Shown: positions 1 to 6,008 of the stretch, piece after piece
Layout of the letters: each line of letters begins with the position of its first letter
Position numbering within the stretch: position 1 is the first letter of the stretch
Source of the DNA: JBDIAR01 sp039812545
GTDB taxonomy: Bacteria; Actinomycetota; Actinomycetes; Actinomycetales; Dermatophilaceae
Direction of reading: 5' to 3'
DNA length: 20,118 bases
Assembly: GCA_039812545.1 (NCBI GenBank)
Contig: JBDIAR010000041.1
Location: 1 to 20,118 of the forward strand
Notes under the pieces: model-generated
Database searches by the model: none
What the model was told of the DNA's origin: nothing
The model's input: only the letters and a program-made list of their open reading frames with translations
Position numbers and translations under genes: made by a program

Positions 1-206
1 GGTATGCCTCGTGCCCGGCGTCCAGGAGCCGTTGCAGTTTGACGCGGCGCCAGCGTTGTTGTTCGGTCAGGCGCACGGGAGCCGGCGGAGGGGATGCGGC
101 CGTCGTCTCCTGGGCCGCGACGGCGGCGACGAACCCGCCGTCGCGGGTCGTGTCGTGGGGCGTACGGGTCCCGTGCCGCGTCGCCACGGCTGCGGCGCCG
201 ACGGCC

Positions 207-211
207 GGGGG
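207..211 (-). other. apparent frameshift 2 in lysX (C run one base short)
   Basis: The DUF2156 domain ends GVAEGFLP in one frame, and the linker plus LysRS start (RLTEQQRWRRVKL) is in the next. Lengthening the five-base run at 207-211 to six joins them with no stop and restores GC-rich third positions downstream. The site lies in a non-conserved linker, so it could be displaced by tens of bases. Confidence 0.65.
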
Positions 212-497
212 AGGAAGCCCTCGGCGACACCGGCGGCGAGGGCGGCCCGGGTGAAGGTGAGCGAGGAGTCGTAGCACAGATAGCGGGGTTGCCAGTCGGG
301 GTAGTACTTCTCGTTGGCGCGCAGCAAGGATTCGAGCTGCCAGAACCGCGACGCCAGCGACAACGCCCGGTCGACGAGTCGGGTGATCGGCCCGGCCCCG
401 ACATCGTCGGCCTCCGAGAAGACGTGTCGGAACATGGCGAAGTTCAACGAGATCCGTCGGACGCCCATCGCGTCGGCGGCTTTGACGAGGGCGGCGA

Positions 498-1910
498 TCA
501 TGAACTCCGTGATGCCGTTGTCGGCGTCCGCCGACCGGCGCATGAGATCCAACGAGAGCCCGCCGCGCCCCCACGGACGAAGGAGAGCAGCCCGATCGGG
601 TTGCCGGATCGGTCGTATGCCGTCACCACGACATTACGGGCGTCCGTGGGGTCGCCGAACCGGTCGAGGGCCATCGAGAAGCCGCGCTCGGTGTCGTTGC
701 TCCGCCAGGCCGCCGCGAGGGCGGCCAGCCGATCGAGTTCTGCGACGGGGATCTCGCTCTGCCGTCGAAACGACGTGGCGGCCCCGCTGCGCTCGAGCCG
801 TCGGACGGCCCGCCGGACGGGTTGCATCCGTGGGGAGTTCAGGGCGAACCGGTCGACGCGGACCACGGCCTCGTCGCCCATCGCGATCGCCTTCAGGCCG
901 GCCGCGACATATGCCTTGGCGCCGGCGGTACTCGCCGACAGGGCCGCGGGGAACCAGCCGTGCCGGGCACACAGCGCCAACCAGGTCGAGATCGCCTCCG
1001 GCCAGGCGGCCGGATCGCCCACCGGATCGGCACTGGCCACGCATACCGACACCTCGACCCGGTAAGTGATCGCCGCCCGCCCGTCCGAGGAGAGCACCAC
1101 GCTCTGGTCGCGCCGGGTGGCGAAGTAGCCGAGCGAATCGGCCTCACCATGCGACAACAGCAACCTGCGGACCGCGAGTTCGTCGGCCGCGCCGATGCCC
1201 GGACGGATCCGCGGGGAACGCAACAGCACGAAACCGGCCATCACCAAGGCGACCGCCGACACGACGTCGGCGAGCGTGGCGACCCCTTCGATGCCCGCCG
1301 GAGTGAGGCTGTCCGTGAAAGCGGTCGGCGAGCCGAGAGCCGCGCCCAGCGACCACTTGACCCGAAGTCCGAGGTCGCCCAGGTCTCCCGGCCACAGCGA
1401 CGTCAGACCGAGAGCGAGCAAGGCCGAACTCAACAGCCCCCCGAACAGCGCGAACGCGGCCCAGCGCACCCGGGCCACCCCGCGAACCCGGACATAGGGC
1501 CACAACCACACCGTCACGACCATCGCGGCCAGGATGCAGCCGGCGAGCAGCCACATCGAACGAACCAGGTCCTCTGGGAGGTCCGCCGCGTCGGCGGGAT
1601 CCGCGGTGGCCTGCAGGACCAGCGTGAAGGCGTCGCTCGCCAGCGAGAGAACCTGCATCGCCAGAACGAGAACGAGCGCGGCGCGCATCCGGCGAAGCAG
1701 CCCACCGGAGATGACGATCAGCAACAGGCCGAGGAAGATGCTCGGCCCGGTCATCAGGCCGAGCGCCTGGAAGACGATGTCGAGGCCCGGCACCTCGTCC
1801 TGCCCCGGCAGGAACGACCAGACGATCGACCAGACGCCCGCACAGCCGGTCACCAGGGCGAGCGCCGTCGTCACCCGGTCACGGGACCGCTCCCACCTCG
1901 TCACAGTCAT
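498..1910 (-). CDS. N-terminal open frame of lysX as it reads: membrane domain plus first part of DUF2156 domain
   Basis: This is the uninterrupted frame that begins at the lysX start and ends at a stop 78 bases past the first frameshift. Hydrophobic segments lie near residues 14-34, 47-70, 75-97, 119-140, 148-170 and 207-230, which suggests six membrane helices. A soluble domain follows from about residue 240, with the DUF2156/MprF C-terminal look (SADPVGDP near 293-300, GFSMALDRFGDP near 410-421, PIGLLSFV near 438-445). After residue 445 the reading changes to RGGAAGSRW and soon stops, whereas LysX relatives continue PWG...LSLDLMRRS, which is what the neighbouring frame encodes. The last 26 or so residues of this frame are therefore probably not real protein sequence. 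An automatic annotation would call this a separate protein; I read it as the front of lysX. Confidence 0.6.
   Translation of the reverse strand: MTVTRWERSRDRVTTALALVTGCAGVWSIVWSFLPGQDEVPGLDIVFQALGLMTGPSIFLGLLLIVISGGLLRRMRAALVLVLAMQVLSLASDAFTLVLQATADPADAADLPEDLVRSMWLLAGCILAAMVVTVWLWPYVRVRGVARVRWAAFALFGGLLSSALLALGLTSLWPGDLGDLGLRVKWSLGAALGSPTAFTDSLTPAGIEGVATLADVVSAVALVMAGFVLLRSPRIRPGIGAADELAVRRLLLSHGEADSLGYFATRRDQSVVLSSDGRAAITYRVEVSVCVASADPVGDPAAWPEAISTWLALCARHGWFPAALSASTAGAKAYVAAGLKAIAMGDEAVVRVDRFALNSPRMQPVRRAVRRLERSGAATSFRRQSEIPVAELDRLAALAAAWRSNDTERGFSMALDRFGDPTDARNVVVTAYDRSGNPIGLLSFVRGGAAGSRWISCAGRRTPTTASRSS
571..578 (-). other. apparent frameshift 1 in lysX (missing C in coding strand)
   Basis: The coding strand reads TTC GTC CGT GGG. 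Adding one C to give TTC GTC CCG TGG GGG turns the following bases into PWGRGGLSLDLMRRS, the conserved core of the family. The plus strand has GG at 575-576 where GGG is expected. Confidence 0.8.
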
Positions 1911-2000
1911 TGATGACTCCTCGGCCGGTCGGCTGGTTGCCTGTGCGATCGACTTTCGTCCCAGCTCGGCATGTCCCCATCCTCGTATGCCGAGGCCGGT

Positions 2001-2090
2001 GTCGATAGACGCGGCCAATCACCGGCATACACGCAAACGATAGTTTCTGACTTGAGAAACGAGCGTGAGCCATATAGAGTGTCTATCGAC
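2001..2090. repeat. 10-bp perfect inverted repeat in the lysX/ahpC divergent promoter region
   Basis: GTCGATAGAC at 2001-2010 is the exact reverse complement of GTCTATCGAC at 2081-2090, with 70 bp between the arms. Each arm carries an ATAG/CTAT word, and the right arm overlaps a local palindrome ATAGA-gtg-TCTAT (2074-2086). A further ATAG is at 2040. OxyR sites are built from ATAG/CTAT elements and oxyR lies downstream, so operator function is possible, but the spacings do not match the classic four-element OxyR site. The rest of 1911-2204 contains two heptamer motifs (1985 and 2024) and no gene. Confidence 0.5.
2052..2078 (+). promoter_or_regulatory. candidate ahpC promoter
   Basis: TTGAGA (2052-2057) and TATAGA (2073-2078) make a plausible -35/-10 pair with a 15-bp spacer, a little short, as is common for activator-dependent promoters. 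The -10 box overlaps the ATAGA-gtg-TCTAT palindrome, where a regulator could act. The leader would be about 120 nt. Confidence 0.45.
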
Positions 2091-2204
2091 GGTTCGACGC
2101 ACCGGAAGCCGCACGACCGGTGTTCGCGAAGCCCGACCGGCCCCCGCGACGCGACCTGGCGGTTCGAACCCCTGTCACAGACGACCCTAGGAGTGAATCA
2201 GTCC

Positions 2205-2768
2205 ATGGCCCTCATCGGCTCGACCATCCAGCCCTTCTCCGCCACCGCCTACAAGGGTGGCTCGTTCGTCGACATCTCCGAGAAGGACGTCCTCGGCAAG
2301 TGGGCGATCTTCTTCTTCTACCCCGCCGACTTCACCTTCGTCTGCCCCACCGAACTCGGCGACCTCGCCGACCACTATGCCGAACTCCAGAAGCTCGGCG
2401 TCGAGGTGTTCTCCGTCTCCACCGACACCCACTTCGTCCACAAGGCCTGGCACGACGCGTCCGACACGATCAAGAAGATCGAGTACTACATGGTCGGCGA
2501 CCAGAACGGCTCGATCACCAACAACTTCGGCGTCATGCGCGAAGGCCAGGGCCTCGCCGACCGCGCCACCTTTGTCATCGACCCCGACGGCGTCATCCAG
2601 GTCATGGAGATCACCTGTGAAGGCGTCGGCCGGAACGCCGCCGAGCTGCTGCGCAAGGTCAAGGCCGCCCAATACGTCCGCAACCACCCCGGCGAGGTCT
2701 GCCCCGCCAAGTGGGAAGAAGGCGAGACCACCCTCGCCCCGTCGCTCGACCTCGTCGGCAAGATCTAG
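2205..2768 (+). CDS. ahpC: alkyl hydroperoxide reductase subunit C (AhpC, 2-Cys peroxiredoxin)
   Basis: AhpC reduces hydrogen peroxide, organic peroxides and peroxynitrite in the cytoplasm and is re-reduced by AhpF. The protein has 187 residues, the usual length of the E. coli-type (Prx1/AhpC) family. The peroxidatic cysteine is Cys47 in FVCPTE, and the resolving cysteine is Cys166 in EVCPAKW near the C-terminus, so this is a complete typical 2-Cys enzyme. The family signature DFTFVCPTELGDLADHY is intact. The ATG at 2205 gives the normal N-terminus MALIGSTI; AGGAG at 2189-2193 is 11 bases upstream, slightly far. The open frame extends upstream to 1971, but that part has no family similarity. 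It is followed by the hairpin array and ahpF on the same strand and lies divergent from lysX. Peroxide induction through OxyR is inferred from context. Confidence 0.97.
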   Translation: MALIGSTIQPFSATAYKGGSFVDISEKDVLGKWAIFFFYPADFTFVCPTELGDLADHYAELQKLGVEVFSVSTDTHFVHKAWHDASDTIKKIEYYMVGDQNGSITNNFGVMREGQGLADRATFVIDPDGVIQVMEITCEGVGRNAAELLRKVKAAQYVRNHPGEVCPAKWEEGETTLAPSLDLVGKI

Positions 2769-2775
2769 ACACACG

Positions 2776-2798
2776 CTCGGGGGGCCTCGCCCCCCGAG
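2776..2798 (+). terminator. GC-rich hairpin after ahpC, likely partial terminator
   Basis: CTCGGGGGGC (2776-2785) and GCCCCCCGAG (2789-2798) form a 10-bp perfect stem with a 3-nt loop, eight bases after the ahpC stop. There is no T run, as is common in actinobacterial terminators. Because ahpF follows, read-through must be partial unless ahpF has its own promoter. Confidence 0.6.
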
Positions 2799-2962
2799 TG
2801 CCCCCCGGAAGGGCAGGGACGGCGCCGCGCGCCGGCTCAGTCTCTGTTCCGACGAACGCGGTTCGTCCGCACGGGGGGCTTCGCCCCCCGTGGACCCCCT
2901 CAAAGGCGCGGTCGGCGCTGCGCGCCGGCTGATCCCTTGTTCCGACGAACGCGGTTCGTCGG
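2776..2962. repeat. tandem duplication of a ~93-bp three-hairpin unit between ahpC and ahpF
   Basis: Unit A (2776-2868) and unit B (2870-2962) have the same parts in the same order. First is a G6/C6 hairpin (2776-2798; 2870-2892). Then comes a spacer and a CGGCGC-NNN-GCGCCG hairpin (2820-2834; 2913-2927). Last is a GACGAAC-gcg-GTTCGTC hairpin (2851-2867; 2944-2960). The second halves (2821-2869 and 2914-2962) match at 42 of 49 positions by hand count. The second G6/C6 stem has compensating changes (CT..AG to CA..TG) that preserve pairing, so the fold rather than the sequence seems to be kept. Confidence 0.75.
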
Positions 2963-2993
2963 GCTCGCTCGGCTGGCGCCTCGCGAGCGAGCC
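2962..2993. other. hairpin in the ahpC-ahpF gap
   Basis: GGCTCGCTCG (2962-2971) pairs perfectly with CGAGCGAGCC (2984-2993) around a 12-nt loop. It abuts the end of unit B of the tandem repeat. Confidence 0.55.
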
Positions 2994-2998
2994 AACAT

Positions 2999-3036
2999 CC
3001 GCGGGAGGGGTATGCCATTGCATGCCCCTCCCGCGG
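2999..3036. other. long hairpin in the ahpC-ahpF gap carrying one heptamer motif
   Basis: CCGCGGGAGGGG (2999-3010) pairs with CCCCTCCCGCGG (3025-3036). The stem continues through one T-G wobble and ATGC/GCAT to a CATT loop (3016-3019), about 17 pairs in all. The motif GTATGCC (3010-3016) makes up the top of the stem. It is the last strong structure before ahpF; no T run follows. Confidence 0.6.
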
Positions 3037-3116
3037 TGCCCGCCCGGTTCCGCTTTCTCTGCCTGCCTCAACTAAGAACTTCGCCGCCCACGAACTGAAC
3101 ACGGAGTCCAATCGCC

Positions 3117-4712
3117 ATGGCTGTGCTCGATGCGACGCTGACCGCCCAACTGAAGACGTACCTCGAACGCGTCACCGAACCGATCGAACTGGCCGCCAGC
3201 CTCGACGACTCGGCCAAGTCCCGCCAACTCGGCGACCTGCTCGGCGAGATCGCCGTCCTCAGCGACAAGATCACCGTCACCGACGAACCCGACGCGCGGA
3301 CCCCCTCCTTCGCCATCCGCCGCCCCGGCACCCAGATCGCCGTCCGGTTCGCCGGCATACCGCTCGGCCACGAGTTCACATCCCTCGTCCTGGCACTGCT
3401 GCAGGTCGGCGGCGTCGCCCCCAAGTTCTCCGACGACCTCACCCGCCAGATCCGCGACCTGCCCGGCGAACACCACTTCGAGACGTACATGTCGCTCACC
3501 TGTCAGAACTGCCCGGACGTCGTGCAGGCCCTCAACGCGATGAGCGTCATCAACCCCCGGATCAGCCACGTCGCCATCGAAGGCGGCACTTTCCAGGACG
3601 AGGTCGAGGAACGCCGCATCCTCGCCGTCCCCACCGTCTTCCAGAACGGCGAACTGTTCGGCCAGGGCCGGATGTCCGTCGAGGAGATCGTCGCCAAACT
3701 CGACGTCCACGCCGACGCCAAGGCCGCCGAGGCACTCAACGCCAAGGAGCCCTACGACGTCCTCGTCGTCGGCGGCGGCCCCGCCGGCGCCGCAGCCGCC
3801 ATCTACGCCGCCCGCAAGGGCATCCGCACCGGCCTGGCCGCCGAACGCTTCGGCGGACAGGTCCTGGACACGATGGCCATCGAGAACTTCATCTCCATCA
3901 CCTACACCGAGGGCCCCAAACTGGCCGCCGCCCTCGAACAGCACGTCACCGCATACGACGTCGACCTGATGAAGGGGCAGCGGGCCACCCGGCTGATCCC
4001 GGCGACCGGCACCGGCGAGGGCGCGAGCGCGGGCGACGGCGGGTTGCATCGCGTCGAGTTCGAGAACGGCGCCACCCTGTCCGGCAAGACGGTCATCCTC
4101 ACCCCAGGCGCCCGCTGGCGCACCATGGGCGTCCCCGGCGAAGCCGACTACCGCAACAAGGGAGTCACCTTCTGCCCGCACTGCGACGGGCCGCTGTTCA
4201 AGGGCAAGGCCGTGGCCGTCATCGGCGGCGGCAACTCCGGCGTCGAAGCCGCCATCGACCTCGCCGGCGTCGTCGGCCACGTCACCGTCGTCGAGTTCCT
4301 CGACGCCCTCAAGGCCGACGACGTCCTGGTCCGCAAGCTGCGCAGCCTGCCCAATGTCGACGTCATCGTCGGTGCCCGCACGACCGAGGTCGTCGGCGAC
4401 GGTACGCAGGTCACCGGGCTGTCCTACGAGGACCGGGCCTCCGGCGAGATCCGGCACCTGGACCTGCAGGGCGTCTTCGTCCAGATCGGACTGCTGCCCA
4501 ACACCGAATGGCTCAAGGACTCCGGTATCGAGCTGACCAAACACGGCGAAATCGTCATCGACGACCGCTCGCACACCTCGGTCCCCGGCATCCTGGCCGC
4601 CGGCGATGCCGCGAACGTGGCATACAAGCAGATCGTCATCGCCATGGGTTCGGGTGCGACGGCCGCGCTCAGCGCCTTCGACCACCTGATCCGCACCAGC
4701 GCGCCGGCGTGA
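3117..4712 (+). CDS. ahpF: alkyl hydroperoxide reductase subunit F (AhpF, NADH-dependent AhpC reductase)
   Basis: AhpF is a cytoplasmic flavoprotein that moves electrons from NADH through FAD and two disulfide centres to AhpC. The 531-residue protein has a tandem thioredoxin-fold region (about 1-200) with TCQNC (Cys129/Cys132). An FAD-binding motif VVGGGPAGAAAA follows at about 217-228, then the reductase disulfide FCPHC (Cys353/Cys356), an NAD(H)-binding VIGGGNSGVEAA at about 368-379, and a C-terminal FAD motif ILAAGDAANVAYKQ at about 492-505. All redox centres are present. The protein is about ten residues longer than E. coli AhpF; a Gly/Ala-rich insertion at about 296-309, between the two disulfide regions, accounts for most of it. 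GGAG (3103-3106) lies 10 bases before the ATG. The next gene, oxyR, begins 25 bases after the stop. Confidence 0.97.
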   Translation: MAVLDATLTAQLKTYLERVTEPIELAASLDDSAKSRQLGDLLGEIAVLSDKITVTDEPDARTPSFAIRRPGTQIAVRFAGIPLGHEFTSLVLALLQVGGVAPKFSDDLTRQIRDLPGEHHFETYMSLTCQNCPDVVQALNAMSVINPRISHVAIEGGTFQDEVEERRILAVPTVFQNGELFGQGRMSVEEIVAKLDVHADAKAAEALNAKEPYDVLVVGGGPAGAAAAIYAARKGIRTGLAAERFGGQVLDTMAIENFISITYTEGPKLAAALEQHVTAYDVDLMKGQRATRLIPATGTGEGASAGDGGLHRVEFENGATLSGKTVILTPGARWRTMGVPGEADYRNKGVTFCPHCDGPLFKGKAVAVIGGGNSGVEAAIDLAGVVGHVTVVEFLDALKADDVLVRKLRSLPNVDVIVGARTTEVVGDGTQVTGLSYEDRASGEIRHLDLQGVFVQIGLLPNTEWLKDSGIELTKHGEIVIDDRSHTSVPGILAAGDAANVAYKQIVIAMGSGATAALSAFDHLIRTSAPA

Positions 4713-4737
4713 CGAAGCGGCGCGAGAACGGGACGCC

Positions 4738-5649
4738 ATGAACCTGCGCGACCTCGAGTACCTCGTCGCGGTCGCCGATCACCGTCACTTCGGCAGGGCC
4801 GCGGACGCCTGCCACGTCAGCCAGCCGACCCTGTCGACCCAGTTGAAGAAGCTGGAGACCGAACTCGGCGTCGACCTCGTCGAACGCGCCCGCCAGGTGG
4901 TGCTCACCGAACCCGGCGAACGCGTCGTCGAACGCGCCCGAGCCATCCTGGCCGACGTCGACGCGGTCCGCGGCATCGCCCGACAGGCCAGCGACCCTCG
5001 GGCCGGCACGCTGCGGCTCGGGGCGTTCCCGACGATCGCGCCCTACCTGCTGCCGCACGTCGTACCCCACCTGCGGCACGAGTTCGCCGACCTCGAACTG
5101 CACCTGGTGGAGGAGAAGACGCCGGTGCTCCTCGACCGGCTCGGGGCCGGCCGGATCGACGCGGCCGTCCTGGCCATGCCCGTCCCCGACGAGTCACTGC
5201 ACGTCGAACCCCTGTTCCGGGAGGACTTCGTACTCGCCGTCCCGGCCGGTCACCACCTGGCCGGGCTCCCCGAACCCCTCCCACTGTCCGCCCTCACCGG
5301 CGAACGGATGCTGCTGCTCGACGACGGCCACTGCCTGCGCGACCACGCTCTGTCGGTATGCCGACTCGCCGGGATCCGTGAGCAGCCGGGCTTTCGCGCG
5401 ACGAGCCTGGAAACCCTGCGGTACATGGTCGCCGCCGGGGCCGGGGTGACCCTGCTCCCACGGATGGCCGTCGAACCCCCGGTCGCGGCCTCCGAATCGA
5501 TCGTGCTCAAGGCGTTCCAGGCGCCCGCGCCGGCCCGGGAGATCGCCCTGGTTTGGCGACGGTCCAGCGTGCGGGCGCCGCTGCTCGCCGAGGTCGCCGC
5601 CGTGCTGCGCCGCGTGCCCGCCGACCTGGTGACCCCGCTGCCGGGCTGA
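4738..5649 (+). CDS. oxyR: OxyR, LysR-family peroxide-sensing transcriptional regulator
   Basis: OxyR senses hydrogen peroxide by forming a disulfide and then activates antioxidant genes. The 303-residue protein starts with the LysR-type winged helix-turn-helix (MNLRDLEYLVAVADHRHFGR, then AADACHVSQPTLSTQLKKLE). The diagnostic sensing loop LDDGHCLRDHALSVC places cysteines at 199 and 208, the same positions and spacing as in E. coli OxyR, so the gene is recognised with good confidence. It lies 25 bp downstream of ahpF on the same strand and is probably co-transcribed, in contrast to the divergent oxyR/ahpC arrangement of mycobacteria. Likely targets are ahpCF and its own operon; no operator is proven. 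The site before the ATG (GAGAACGGGACGCC) is a weak ribosome-binding sequence, consistent with low expression or translational coupling. The CDS contains one heptamer motif at 5356, spelled with the uncommon codons GTA and CGA. Confidence 0.95.
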   Translation: MNLRDLEYLVAVADHRHFGRAADACHVSQPTLSTQLKKLETELGVDLVERARQVVLTEPGERVVERARAILADVDAVRGIARQASDPRAGTLRLGAFPTIAPYLLPHVVPHLRHEFADLELHLVEEKTPVLLDRLGAGRIDAAVLAMPVPDESLHVEPLFREDFVLAVPAGHHLAGLPEPLPLSALTGERMLLLDDGHCLRDHALSVCRLAGIREQPGFRATSLETLRYMVAAGAGVTLLPRMAVEPPVAASESIVLKAFQAPAPAREIALVWRRSSVRAPLLAEVAAVLRRVPADLVTPLPG

Positions 5650-5697
5650 CCCCGCGACGGGTCGTCCGATCGGGTCGACGACGGGCCATCCCGCGAT

Positions 5698-5727
5698 TTG
5701 GGCGGATCCGAGGCGAACACGTACCAT
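5698..5727 (+). promoter_or_regulatory. candidate promoter of the rplJ-rplL operon
   Basis: TTGGGC (5698-5703) and TACCAT (5722-5727), with an 18-bp spacer, fit an actinobacterial housekeeping promoter. Transcription would begin near 5734 and give a leader of about 275 nt, long enough for the RNA structures described next. Confidence 0.45.
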
Positions 5728-5833
5728 GGGCGACGACCAATGACCGCCGGATGTCCACCGGCCCGGGATCACCGGACCGAGGGACCGAAGGCCCCGCACG
5801 AGCGGGCGTCCAGCGCAGGTGAACCAGCCCCAC

Positions 5834-5888
5834 GGCATACCGGCACCAGGCACGCGAGTTGCGTGCGAAGGTGCTGCGAGGGTATGCC
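5834..5888 (+). ncRNA. ribosomal protein L10 leader (autoregulatory mRNA structure)
   Basis: A three-part hairpin lies upstream of rplJ. GGCATAC (5834-5840) pairs with GTATGCC (5882-5888). CGGCACC (5841-5847) pairs with GGTGCTG (5870-5876, one G-T wobble). GCACGC (5850-5855) pairs with GCGTGC (5861-5866) around a GAGTT loop. The bulge CGAGG (5877-5881) sits on the 3' side between the two outer stems. The L10(L12)4 complex is known in other bacteria to bind a bulged leader hairpin of this sort and repress rplJL. Position and shape support the assignment; binding itself is inferred. Confidence 0.7.
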
Positions 5889-5892
5889 GGTC

Positions 5893-5922
5893 AAGCCTCG
5901 GTGCGCCTGCGCCGGGGCTTTT
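5893..5922 (+). terminator. attenuator terminator in the rplJ leader
   Basis: AAGCCTCGG (5893-5901) pairs with CCGGGGCTT (5912-5920, one wobble) around a 10-nt loop and runs into TTTT (5919-5922). This is the only hairpin with a T run that I found in the window. It lies five bases after the L10-leader hairpin and about 87 bases before the rplJ start, so premature termination controlled by L10 is a reasonable reading. Confidence 0.65.
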
Positions 5923-6008
5923 CTCGTGTTCGGCCCGGCACCGGCGACTCCCCGGCCGAACCCTCGGTCGGACGATCACGCACCAACCGATCACGTAAAG
6001 GAGGCCGG

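Larger units (their letters stand above)
1..1910 (-). pseudogene. lysX: lysX-type lysyl-phosphatidylglycerol synthetase / lysyl-tRNA synthetase fusion, 3'-truncated by the window, two apparent frameshifts
   Basis: LysX-type proteins charge tRNA with lysine and transfer the lysine to phosphatidylglycerol, which lowers the negative charge of the membrane and protects against cationic peptides. Three collinear pieces in three frames make up the gene. From 1910 to about 576 are a six-helix membrane domain and the first part of a DUF2156 domain. From about 575 to 210 the DUF2156 domain continues (LDLMRRSADADNG, RRISLNFAMFR, FWQLE, YLCY, GVAEGFL). From about 208 to 1 come a Pro/Ala-rich linker and RLTEQQRWRRVKLQRLLDAG, a typical start of a LysS-type synthetase domain. 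Restoring one base at each of two homopolymers would join all three pieces without a stop. The catalytic synthetase domain lies beyond the window. The start is ATG at 1910 because GAGGAG lies six bases upstream; the open frame extends further (to 2018) but without a ribosome site. Homopolymer sequencing error and a real pseudogene cannot be separated here. Confidence 0.82.

Noticed and set aside
1911..2018. Upstream extension of the lysX open frame to an ATG at 2018
   Set aside because: The inner ATG at 1910 has GAGGAG six bases upstream, while the upstream ATG has no ribosome site. The extra residues have no family similarity.
2040..2086. Canonical four-element OxyR site (ATAG-N7-CTAT-N7-ATAG-N7-CTAT) upstream of ahpC
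   Set aside because: ATAG/CTAT words are present, but their spacings (34-35 bp between ATAGs; 5 bp between ATAG and CTAT) do not fit, so only the inverted repeat itself is reported.
2155..2190. GGTTCGAACCCC, resembling the T-loop of a tRNA, just upstream of ahpC
   Set aside because: The five bases either side of the loop do not form a stem, and no anticodon or acceptor arms can be built upstream. It is a chance word in the 5' leader.
2776..3036. CRISPR-like array from the repeated hairpins in the ahpC-ahpF gap
   Set aside because: There are only two repeat units, the units are contiguous with no unique spacers, and no cas gene is nearby.
5859..6008. N-terminal extension of rplJ, or a leader peptide, in the 5' region
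   Set aside because: The stretch coincides with the L10 leader hairpin and attenuator, and the ATG at 6009 has a near-perfect ribosome site.
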